Below are positions 57,104 to 64,000 of a stretch of DNA of 64,000 nt, piece by piece (the stretch's first letter is position 1; the number at the start of each line of letters is the position of its first letter). The position numbers and the translations under genes are program-made. The notes under the pieces are model-generated. The model saw nothing but the letters and a program-made list of their open reading frames with translations, searched no databases and was not told where the DNA came from. The stretch is from SVQP01 sp045660125. GTDB lineage: Bacteria > Bacillota > Clostridia > Oscillospirales > CAG-272. Location: assembly GCA_045660125.1 (NCBI GenBank), contig JAZRDG010000062.1, positions 62,001 through 126,000 on the forward strand, in the 5' to 3' direction.

Positions 57104-58188
57104 GTGAACAGTCCTATAATATCCTTCACAGAAATGAGTGCCATGAGTGCAAACAAAATAATAATGCCTATGAAATGCACGTAGCCTTCCAAGTCACGGT
57201 TGATGGGCTTTCCTCTGAAAAGCTCGATTACAAGGAACAGCAATCTGCCGCCGTCCAATGCGGGCACGGGCAAAAGGTTGAATACGCCAAGATTGATGGT
57301 GATGACGGCTACAAGATACAGCAGCGTTGCTCCGCCTGCCTGCGCAGCCTGACCGATGACCTCGGTTGTTCCAACGGGACCCGAAACGGCTTCTGCGCCG
57401 TATCTGCCCGTGATCAGATCAAAGAGCGAATCATACACCATTTTCACGGTAGAGGTCGCTCTGTTAAGTGAATACATGCTGAGATTGACGATGTTCGGCG
57501 CTTTGCCATATACCTTAAAGTCGTAAGAGCCGAAGATTACACCGCTCTCCTCTGTCGTGGGAAATTGCACGTCCTTGAGGAAATAGAATTTGTCGTTTCT
57601 TACTACGACCATGTCAACAGGCTCGTATGCGCTGTTCGTGATCTCATAGATCAAATCATACCCGGTAAACACGGGGAATCCGTTGACGGTTACGACGCGG
57701 TCGCCTACCATCAAGCCGTGCTCACCCGATTGATTTGAGGTTGCGTTCTCATCAAATTCGGCAATCACGTTGGTGGGCAGCAATGCGCCCTCGGTTCCCA
57801 TAACGGTTGCCGTGGTCAGGATAAACATGGCAATAAAGCCAAGCAGGATATTCATGCCCGCTCCGGCTACAATAATCAAAATTCGCTTCCAAATGCTCTT
57901 ATTGCAAAACGCATTGGGATTCTCCGAATCACCGTCTTCACCGTCCATGCTGACGTAGCCGCCGATCAAAAACAATCTGACCGAATAGCGGATACCGCTC
58001 TTTTTGGAAACGCGCGAAAAGATCTGCGGCCCCATACCGAGCGCAAATTCGCGCACCGTTACGCCGCAGAGTCTGGCAGTGAGATAATGACCGAATTCAT
58101 GAATGAGGATCAGCGCGCCAAAAATACCTACTGCAAGCAGGATATAAATGGCGGTTTTGATCGCGGGGATTTCAAAAAGGGTGTCCAA
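57100..58188 (-). CDS. rseP: RIP metalloprotease RseP
   Basis: A 362-residue site-2 protease. The zinc motif is H30-E-F-G-H34 in LIHEFGHYLTARLCG. Four membrane helices surround one PDZ domain (about 130-215, LMVGDRVVTVNGFPVFTG), and the second active-site motif is LLPVPALDGGRLLF. It cuts membrane proteins such as anti-sigma factors and signal-peptide remnants within the membrane. Its end overlaps ispG by four bases and it starts 21 bases after dxr. Confidence 0.95.
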   Translation of the reverse strand: MDTLFEIPAIKTAIYILLAVGIFGALILIHEFGHYLTARLCGVTVREFALGMGPQIFSRVSKKSGIRYSVRLFLIGGYVSMDGEDGDSENPNAFCNKSIWKRILIIVAGAGMNILLGFIAMFILTTATVMGTEGALLPTNVIAEFDENATSNQSGEHGLMVGDRVVTVNGFPVFTGYDLIYEITNSAYEPVDMVVVRNDKFYFLKDVQFPTTEESGVIFGSYDFKVYGKAPNIVNLSMYSLNRATSTVKMVYDSLFDLITGRYGAEAVSGPVGTTEVIGQAAQAGGATLLYLVAVITINLGVFNLLPVPALDGGRLLFLVIELFRGKPINRDLEGYVHFIGIIILFALMALISVKDIIGLFT

Positions 58189-58209
58189 TGAAATTCTCCT
58201 TAGAATATT

Positions 58210-59385
58210 TTACTGTTTTTCCAAATAACGCAAGGCAAGCTCTCTTGCTGCCCGGTCGCATGCGACGATCTCGTCCAAGGCATGCACGTCTTTTGCGTAT
58301 TGCATATCGCAAACAACCTGCTCCACCGTGTCCATAATGCCGCAGAAGGAGAGCCGCTCATCCAAGAACGCTGCAACGCAGATTTCATTGGCTGCGTTAA
58401 GCACGGCAGGCAACGCACCGCCTTGATAAATGCAATCAAATGCAAGGCGCAACAGGCTGAACGTTTGAGGATCTGGCTTTGAGAAGGTCAGTTTACCTAC
58501 ACTAAACCAATCCAAGGGTTCAATTGCCGCCTGTACGCGCGCGGGATGTGTCAAAGCATATTGTACGCACGAACGCATATCGGGTACGGAGAGCTGTGCT
58601 ATGACGTTATTATCAATATATTCGACCGCAGAGTGAATTATACTCTCGCGGTGCACGGTAACCTCTACCTGCTCCGGATTTACGTCAAACAGGTGTACCG
58701 CTTCAATGACTTCAAAGCCTTTGTTCATCATGGTTGCACTGTCAACCGTGATTTTTGCGCCCATGTTCCAGGTCGGATGGGCAAGCGTATGCTGCTTGGT
58801 CACGCTCTCAAGTCTCTCTCTGCTATAACCGTAGAAAGGTCCTCCCGAGGCGGTCAGCATAATGCGCTTGATCTCCTTGCGATCACCGGATCTCAAGCAT
58901 TGATAAATAGCGCAATGCTCACTGTCGACAGGCAGAATATCAATGCCCTTTTGCTTGGCAAGCGGCATGACGATCTCACCTGCGACCACAAGCGACTCCT
59001 TATTTGCAAGCGCCAGCTGCTTCCCTGCCTGCAAGGTTGCAATGGTGGGTGCAAGACCCGCTTGCCCAAGAATTGAGTTGACCACGACTTGGCGGTCGCA
59101 CTCTGAATCGGTCTCGGCAATCATATCGCAAACGCCCTGCGCTCCGCCGTAAATCTTGACGGGGAGATCCGCAACGCGAACTGCAAGATCACGCGCGCTA
59201 TTTTGATCAGCCATAGCGCATGCACGCGGCGAAAGCATACGGATCATGTCTTCCGTTTGCTTGACGCTTGTGTTTGCACTCAGCGCATCCACTTTGACGC
59301 CATGCTTGATAGCTACGTCTGCGGCTTGGCGACCAACAGATCCCGTAGCCCCCAATATGATCATGGAAGGATACTGATTGCTCAT
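58210..59385 (-). CDS. dxr: 1-deoxy-D-xylulose 5-phosphate reductoisomerase
   Basis: A 391-residue Dxr. The NADPH-binding ILGATGSVGRQA starts the protein; the metal and substrate motifs are PVDSEHCAIYQCL, LTASGGPFYG and TVDSATMMNKGFEVIEA. It carries out the committed step of the MEP pathway. It overlaps the cdsA stop by four bases. The neighbours uppS and ispG are in the same transcript, so isoprenoid supply and undecaprenyl synthesis are linked. Confidence 0.97.
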   Translation of the reverse strand: MSNQYPSMIILGATGSVGRQAADVAIKHGVKVDALSANTSVKQTEDMIRMLSPRACAMADQNSARDLAVRVADLPVKIYGGAQGVCDMIAETDSECDRQVVVNSILGQAGLAPTIATLQAGKQLALANKESLVVAGEIVMPLAKQKGIDILPVDSEHCAIYQCLRSGDRKEIKRIMLTASGGPFYGYSRERLESVTKQHTLAHPTWNMGAKITVDSATMMNKGFEVIEAVHLFDVNPEQVEVTVHRESIIHSAVEYIDNNVIAQLSVPDMRSCVQYALTHPARVQAAIEPLDWFSVGKLTFSKPDPQTFSLLRLAFDCIYQGGALPAVLNAANEICVAAFLDERLSFCGIMDTVEQVVCDMQYAKDVHALDEIVACDRAARELALRYLEKQ

Positions 59386-60209
59386 GCGAATACGTCCACG
59401 AAAATCTCGGCAGCTGCAAGCACGATTGCAACAGCGAGAACAGAATCAAATCTATCCAGCGCACCGCCGTGTCCGGGCATGATCTTACCGTAATCCTTGA
59501 TATTGTATTCTCTCTTGATGACAGACATAGCAAGGTCACCGATCTGTCCGACGATAGAAAGGAGTACGCCCAGCGCAGCCAGAATTGCATAATTGCACTG
59601 TACGCCCCAAACGCGCGAGCATACAAATGCGTAAAGCAGGATGCACAGCGTGCAGCAAATAATGCCCGCAATGCTTCCCTCAATGGACTTCTTGGGGCTG
59701 ACGTCGGGAATCAGCTTGTGTTTACCAAGCTTTCTGCCGAACAAATACGCAAAGGTATCGGTTACCCAAGGAGCTGCAAACATCATGATCAGCAAAAACT
59801 GACCCTTATCTCCGGAATCTCTGACGTATACAATGGACGTAAACGCAGCGATGATGTAAAGCGACGTCATAAACACAGAGCCTGTCTGCGAAGTAGGCAG
59901 TTTTCTGTGCGAGAACACGCTTGCGGTCAGCATGATCAGCGCAAGAACGCCAACTGCAGCCGCATAGCACGCCAGCATAAGCTCTCTGTTTTGCATGTAA
60001 CGCATTGCAAAGGGTGCAAATGCTCCTACGAGATAGAAAGGCACGCTAACCCACAGATTGCGACGTACCTTTAAGCAGCCAAACATCTCAAAAAGGCAGA
60101 TTACGCCCACAACTGCTGCCGCACAAGGCAGCAAAAAGGTATCCGAAAACCAAAGCACCGGAAACAGAATCAACAGTGCTACAATTGCGGAAATTACTCT
60201 TATTAACAT
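59382..60209 (-). CDS. cdsA: Phosphatidate cytidylyltransferase
   Basis: A 275-residue integral membrane enzyme with about eight helices. The CDS signature is complete: SVIKREYNIKDYGKIMPGHGG followed by ALDRFD. It makes CDP-diacylglycerol from phosphatidic acid and CTP. It lies 16 bases after uppS and overlaps dxr by four bases. Confidence 0.97.
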   Translation of the reverse strand: MLIRVISAIVALLILFPVLWFSDTFLLPCAAAVVGVICLFEMFGCLKVRRNLWVSVPFYLVGAFAPFAMRYMQNRELMLACYAAAVGVLALIMLTASVFSHRKLPTSQTGSVFMTSLYIIAAFTSIVYVRDSGDKGQFLLIMMFAAPWVTDTFAYLFGRKLGKHKLIPDVSPKKSIEGSIAGIICCTLCILLYAFVCSRVWGVQCNYAILAALGVLLSIVGQIGDLAMSVIKREYNIKDYGKIMPGHGGALDRFDSVLAVAIVLAAAEIFVDVFA

Positions 60210-60225
60210 AATTACCTCACACTAC

Positions 60226-60939
60226 TCAAACACCGCCAAAGCGTCTGGATCTTTTATAAAACGCCTCAATTGCCGCATTGACATCTTCGGGCTTCATATC
60301 AGGCCAAAGCTTTTCGGTGGCATAAAATTCAGAATATGCAGCCTGCCATAACAAGAAATTCGACAAGCGCATCTCGCCGCCCGTTCTGACGATCAGATCA
60401 GGATCCGGAATATCGGCTGTATACAGGTGCTTGCATATATCCTCTGCGCATATATGCTGCTTCCCTTGCGCGATCAGTGCATTACAAGCATGCACAATCT
60501 CGTCACGCCCACCGTAATTGAACGCAACGCACAGCTTACACGGCTTACCGCGGGACAGCTTTTCCACTCTGTCGATCTTGTCTTGCAAAGACTGCGGAAA
60601 CACCGACATATCGCCGATCATATGCAGCTCAACCGACATTTCGTTGACTTTCTTTGCAAAATCGTCCAGATACTGCTCCACCAAGCCCATCAGTGCGTCC
60701 ACTTCATCCTTGGGACGCTTCCAGTTCTCAGTGGAAAAGGCATAGACCGTGACAGCCTCCAAACCGATCCGCGAACAGTAATTTGCAATGTTTTCAAAGG
60801 TCTTAACGCCTTCCTTATGTCCAAACGTTCTCGGCATACCGCGCTTTTTTGCCCATCTGCCGTTGCCGTCCATAATAAAAGCAATATGTTTAAGCCTTTG
60901 ATCTACACGCAATGCTTGCTCTTTATTTTTATCAATCAT
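60226..60939 (-). CDS. uppS: Undecaprenyl diphosphate synthase (isoprenyl transferase)
   Basis: A 237-residue cis-prenyltransferase. The catalytic aspartate lies in HIAFIMDGNGRWAKKRG, with further motifs VTVYAFSTENWKRP and PDLIVRTGGEMRLSNFLLWQ. It makes the lipid carrier for peptidoglycan synthesis. A hairpin lies in the 46-base gap after frr, so part of the transcripts may end before it. Confidence 0.97.
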   Translation of the reverse strand: MIDKNKEQALRVDQRLKHIAFIMDGNGRWAKKRGMPRTFGHKEGVKTFENIANYCSRIGLEAVTVYAFSTENWKRPKDEVDALMGLVEQYLDDFAKKVNEMSVELHMIGDMSVFPQSLQDKIDRVEKLSRGKPCKLCVAFNYGGRDEIVHACNALIAQGKQHICAEDICKHLYTADIPDPDLIVRTGGEMRLSNFLLWQAAYSEFYATEKLWPDMKPEDVNAAIEAFYKRSRRFGGV

Positions 60940-60959
60940 ATATTACCTATCCAACAAAA

Positions 60960-60979
60960 GGCGGGTCGAGTGACCCGCC
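60960..60979 (-). terminator. Weak terminator between frr and uppS
   Basis: The perfect 8-base-pair stem GGCGGGTC / GACCCGCC with loop GAGT. On the minus strand it is followed by TTTTGTTGG. It could set a lower level for the genes downstream of frr. Confidence 0.65.
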
Positions 60980-60985
60980 GTATTG

Positions 60986-61540
60986 TTATACAGCCATGAT
61001 TTCGGCAATCTTCTTATCGGTGATCACGTCGATCTGCTTGATGTACTTATCGGTCAGATCCTGAACCTTCTTCTTTGCGTTCTCCTCGTCGTCCTCGGTC
61101 AGCACGTTATCCTTCTTGAGATTCTTGATCTCATCGTTTGCGTTCTTGCGCACCATACGTGCAGCAACCTTAGCATCCTCACCCATCTTGGAAATCTGCT
61201 TGGAGAGTTCCTTTCTGCGGTCCTGAGTCAGCTGCGGGAATACCAGACGGATCGCCTGACCGTCGTTGTTGGGGGTAATGCCCAGATCAGATGCCAGAAT
61301 TGCCTTTTCGATTGCCTTGAGAGTGGACTTATCGTAAGGCATAATGGTCAGGGTTCTACCGTCACTGACACGAATATCAGCCATCGTGTTCAGAGGTGTG
61401 GGAGAGCCGTAGTATTCAAAGGTGATGCGCGAGAGCAGCTTGGGGTTTGCCTGGCTTGCGCGAATGCTGTCAAGATTGTTTTCGTATGCAGCGATGGTTT
61501 TCTGAAGCTTTGCTTCAAATTCTTTGGTATTGTAACCCAT
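60986..61540 (-). CDS. frr: Ribosome recycling factor
   Basis: A 184-residue RRF. The three-helix body is recognisable from RASQANPKLLSRITFEYYG, TPLNTMADIRVSDGRTLTI, YDKSTLKAIEKAILASDLG and the RLVFPQLTQDRRKELSKQ segment. With EF-G it splits the post-termination ribosome. It follows pyrH by 41 bases, as in nearly all bacteria. Confidence 0.98.
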   Translation of the reverse strand: MGYNTKEFEAKLQKTIAAYENNLDSIRASQANPKLLSRITFEYYGSPTPLNTMADIRVSDGRTLTIMPYDKSTLKAIEKAILASDLGITPNNDGQAIRLVFPQLTQDRRKELSKQISKMGEDAKVAARMVRKNANDEIKNLKKDNVLTEDDEENAKKKVQDLTDKYIKQIDVITDKKIAEIMAV

Positions 61541-61581
61541 AATGTAGTTCCTTTCTGTTTCTATGTAATGAATTTTGTTTT

Positions 61582-62301
61582 TCAGTTATGCATTTTGGTG
61601 CCGATCTGCTCACCCATAACCACGCGGTAGATATTCTCGGGGTCGCTCAGAGCAAATCCGTAGGTGGTGATATTGTTTTCCTTGCAGAAGCTGACCGCGG
61701 TCATATCAAATGCTTTCAGACCCTTGTCAAGAATTTCTGCGTAGGTAATATCGAAAATGGGCTTCGCGTCAGGATCCTTCTTGGGATCGGCAGTATAGAG
61801 ATAATCGACGTTTTTAGCCATCAGCACGGCATCTGCCTCGATCTCTGCTGCACGAACCACAGCAGGAGTATCGGTTGAGAAATAAGGCCAGCCAAGTCCG
61901 CAACCGAATACCACAACCTTGCCCTCGTTCAGAGCGCGGTCTGCATGTCGAGCGGTATAATAATCGGCATACGCGTGCATTTCAACCGAGGTCATTACGA
62001 CGGTGTCAATACCGCTTTTAATAAACGTATCTTGAATAGCAAGTGCGTTGATCGTGGTAGCAAGCATGCCCATCTGGTCGGCTCTGGAATGATTCATGCC
62101 GCCGCCTACGCGTCCGCGCCAAATGTTACCTGCGCCAACGATGACAGCGATCTGAACGCCCTGTGCCTGGCACTTCTTGATCACCTGTGCGACCTGCTCG
62201 ATCTTATTGAAATCCAGAATCCCATCCCCTGCATTCGCGGGAGCAAGCGCTTCACCGGAAAGCTTGAGCACGATTCTGCGATATTCGGGTTTAAAAGTCA
62301 T
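61582..62301 (-). CDS. pyrH: UMP kinase
   Basis: A 239-residue bacterial UMP kinase of the amino acid kinase fold. The phosphate-binding RRIVLKLSGEALA opens the protein; VIVGAGNIWRGR, GTGLGWPYFSTDTPAVVRAAE (here with CGLGWPYFSTDT) and DYLYTADPKKDP are the other motifs. It phosphorylates UMP to UDP and is usually controlled by GTP and UTP. It leads the long operon down to polC, behind a promoter at 62343-62371. Confidence 0.97.
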   Translation of the reverse strand: MTFKPEYRRIVLKLSGEALAPANAGDGILDFNKIEQVAQVIKKCQAQGVQIAVIVGAGNIWRGRVGGGMNHSRADQMGMLATTINALAIQDTFIKSGIDTVVMTSVEMHAYADYYTARHADRALNEGKVVVFGCGLGWPYFSTDTPAVVRAAEIEADAVLMAKNVDYLYTADPKKDPDAKPIFDITYAEILDKGLKAFDMTAVSFCKENNITTYGFALSDPENIYRVVMGEQIGTKMHN

Positions 62302-62342
62302 ATGCGATCACCTCAAAATAGATATTATATTATACAGAATAT

Positions 62343-62371
62343 ATTTTACTACATTTTCGGCAATTTGTAAA
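62343..62371 (-). promoter_or_regulatory. Sigma-A promoter of the pyrH operon
   Basis: On the minus strand, TTTACA (62366-62371), a 17-base spacer and TAAAAT (62343-62348). A further TATAAT-like word lies about 12 bases downstream. Confidence 0.6.
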
Positions 62372-62404
62372 CAGGTATTTGTAAATTATTTGAAGAAAAA
62401 AAGA

Positions 62405-62439
62405 TAAAAAAACAAGAGCATGGCAGTAGCCATGCTCTT
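62405..62439 (-). terminator. Terminator of rpsB-tsf
   Basis: A perfect 11-base-pair stem AAGAGCATGGC / GCCATGCTCTT (62414-62424, 62429-62439) with loop AGTA. On the minus strand it is followed by a long T-run. Confidence 0.92.
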
Positions 62440-62456
62440 ATTTTGGAGTACCAAGA

Positions 62457-63380
62457 TTACTTATTGGTCAGCTTAGCGATCTCAGCAGCGAAGTCCTCTT
62501 CTCTCTTCTGGATGCCTTCGCCCTTTTCGTAACGCCAGAAAGCCTTAACGGCGATAGAGCCGCCCAGCTCCTTAGCGGTAGCAGCGATATACTGGCCAAC
62601 GGTCATGTCGTCGTCCTTGATGTAGCCCATGTCAACCAGGCAGTTGTTGTCGTAGAACTTGGAAATTCTACCCTCAACCATCTTAGCCTTGATTGCTTCG
62701 GGCTTCTTAGCCATAGCAGGATCGTTGGAGATCTGAGCCATCAGGATTTCCTTCTCAGACTCGATAACGGATGCGGGAACGTGGTTTCTGTCAAGGTAAG
62801 GAGTTACGTAAGCACCGATCTGCAGAGAGATGTTCTTAGAGAACTCAACAAAGCCTTCCTTGTCAGCGCAATCGGTGTCGAACAGGGTTACAACGCCGAT
62901 GGAGCCCATACCGTGAACGTAAGTGCTGGTAACACCGTCGATAACCATGAAGCGGCGGATGCTCAGCTTCTCACCGATAACGAAGATCTGCTCCTTGAGC
63001 TTAGCCTCAACGGTGCAAGTGCCATCAACGTAATCGGAAGCCATCAGAGCGTCAACGTCAGCGGGCTTGTTAGCAACGATAGTCTTGAGCAGGTTCTTAA
63101 CGAATTCCTGGAAGGAAGCGTTCTTAGCAACGAAGTCGGTCTCGGAGTTAACCTCGATCATAGCGGTGGTGTTGCCCTCGGTGTAAACGTCAACGATACC
63201 GTCAGCTGCAATTCTGGTAGCCATCTTGCTCTCAGCCTTGAGCTCGCCCTTTTCACGGAGGATCTTGATAGCGGCTTCGATGTCGCCGTCAGCTTCTACG
63301 AGTGCCTTCTTGCACTCCATCATACCGATACCGGTCTTAGCGCGCAGGGTTGCAACGTCTTTTGCAGTAATGTTAGCCAT
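62457..63380 (-). CDS. tsf: Elongation factor Ts
   Basis: A 307-residue EF-Ts. The N-terminal UBA-like domain has VATLRAKTGIGMMECKKALVEADGD (read in pieces), and the EF-Tu contact motif VNSETDFVAKN follows near residue 80. It exchanges GDP for GTP on EF-Tu. It is co-transcribed with rpsB, 29 bases upstream, and followed by a terminator. Codon usage is highly biased, as expected for an abundant protein. Confidence 0.97.
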   Translation of the reverse strand: MANITAKDVATLRAKTGIGMMECKKALVEADGDIEAAIKILREKGELKAESKMATRIAADGIVDVYTEGNTTAMIEVNSETDFVAKNASFQEFVKNLLKTIVANKPADVDALMASDYVDGTCTVEAKLKEQIFVIGEKLSIRRFMVIDGVTSTYVHGMGSIGVVTLFDTDCADKEGFVEFSKNISLQIGAYVTPYLDRNHVPASVIESEKEILMAQISNDPAMAKKPEAIKAKMVEGRISKFYDNNCLVDMGYIKDDDMTVGQYIAATAKELGGSIAVKAFWRYEKGEGIQKREEDFAAEIAKLTNK

Positions 63381-63409
63381 TTTTAATTCTCCTTAATTTT
63401 TGATAGGGA

Positions 63410-64000
63410 TTACTCAGCAGCCTCTTCGGTCTCAGCCTCTGCCTTAACCTCTACTGCCTCGGTCAGCTGCTCGCCCTGTCTGCCTTCGATGATACCGTCA
63501 GCGATTACGGAAGAGATCAGCTTGATAGCGCGGATAGCGTCGTCGTTACCGGGGATAACGTAGTCAGCATCGTCGGGATCGCAGTTGGTGTCAACGATAG
63601 CGATAACCGGAATGCCCAGCTTCTTAGCCTCGAGAACTGCGTTTCTTTCCTTGCGGGGGTCAACGATGAACACTGCATCAGGCAGTCTGTCCATGGTCTT
63701 GATACCGCCGTAGGACTTCTCCAGGTCGAAGATTTCCTTCTGCTTTGCAGCTACTTCCTTCTTGGGAAGCATATCAAAGGTGCCGTCCTCCTGCATCTTG
63801 GTCAGGCTGTTCAGACGATTGATAGAGCTCTTGATGGTCTTGAAGTTGGTCATCATACCGCCGGGCCATCTAACGTTAACGTAGTACATGCCGCATCTGG
63901 TAGCTTCTTCCTTGATAGCTTCAGCTGCCTGCTTCTTAGTACCAACGAACAGCAGGGTGCCGCCGTTAGCGGAGAGCTCGCGAACGAAATCGTAAGCTTC
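63410..64000 (-). CDS. rpsB: 30S ribosomal protein S2 (N terminus outside window)
   Basis: The C-terminal 196 residues of ribosomal protein S2; the frame stays open to the window edge at 64000. Segments GGTLLFVGTKKQAAEAI, NVRWPGGMMTNFKTI, LEKSYGGIKTMDRLPDAVFIVDPRKE and the IPVIAIVDTNCDPDDADYVIPGNDDA region (read in pieces) are typical. The acidic C-terminal tail (EAVEVKAEAETEEAAE) is longer than in Escherichia coli. The internal ATG at 63889 is not the start. Confidence 0.97.
   Translation of the reverse strand, partial: EAYDFVRELSANGGTLLFVGTKKQAAEAIKEEATRCGMYYVNVRWPGGMMTNFKTIKSSINRLNSLTKMQEDGTFDMLPKKEVAAKQKEIFDLEKSYGGIKTMDRLPDAVFIVDPRKERNAVLEAKKLGIPVIAIVDTNCDPDDADYVIPGNDDAIRAIKLISSVIADGIIEGRQGEQLTEAVEVKAEAETEEAAE

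Noticed and set aside
1..64000. CRISPR arrays, prophage, insertion sequences or defence systems
   Set aside because: No regularly spaced short repeats, transposase, integrase, phage structural, cas or restriction genes were found in the window.

Overview
This window looks like the chromosome of an endospore-forming, probably gut-associated Firmicute of the class Clostridia. The evidence is canonical Gram-positive gene blocks (rpsB-tsf-pyrH-frr-uppS-cdsA-dxr-rseP-ispG-polC; tig-clpP-clpX; lepB-rbgA-rnhB-yraN; yabO-yabP-yabQ-divIC), sporulation genes (yabP, yabQ, spoIIID, a pdaA-type deacetylase, a dacB-type carboxypeptidase), PolC-type replication, Shine-Dalgarno starts and intracellular plant-glycan enzymes. 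I cannot name the genus. No phage, insertion sequence, CRISPR array or rRNA was found.

Layout. 1-1.9 kb: ribosome quality control, sporulation and division genes with smpB. 1.9-8.5 kb: two GH78 alpha-L-rhamnosidases flanking a leucine-rich-repeat protein and a 690-base structured non-coding gap. 8.6-12.8 kb: an Mbeg1-like hydrolase and a four-gene Crp/Fnr-ABC import operon with a candidate autoregulatory operator. 12.9-17.1 kb: a sugar-1-phosphate operon (nucleotidyltransferase, NahK-like kinase, GalE, GalM). 17.1-20.8 kb: DacB-like carboxypeptidase, Pgi, a small P-loop protein and a SecB-like chaperone. 20.8-24.7 kb: tRNA-Val followed by two tandem palindromic repeat units that end in a copy of the tRNA 3' end, then two unrecognised genes of contrasting base composition.

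24.8-31.6 kb: small uncharacterised genes, a cysteine-rich clostridial protein, clpX-clpP-tig, a phosphoesterase and a DUF1540 protein. 31.6-37.9 kb: one six-gene operon that begins with an unusual in-frame fusion of a phosphoglycerate-mutase-like domain (the family proposed to be an alternative homoserine kinase) to signal peptidase I, and ends with threonine synthase. 38-43.3 kb: spoIIID, an SPOUT methyltransferase, a DUF624 protein and two polysaccharide deacetylases. 43.4-47.8 kb: argGH behind a good ARG box, then a VTC/DUF4956 pair. 47.8-64 kb: an XRE regulator, a GH2 beta-mannosidase-like gene at the tail of the large pyrH-to-polC operon, and tsf-rpsB at the window edge (rpsB is cut).

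The strongest leads are the homoserine-kinase-like/signal peptidase fusion sharing an operon with thrC, the tRNA-linked repeats with compensatory stem changes, and a set of matching sporulation sigma-factor promoter candidates. All promoter, operator and terminator calls were made by eye.
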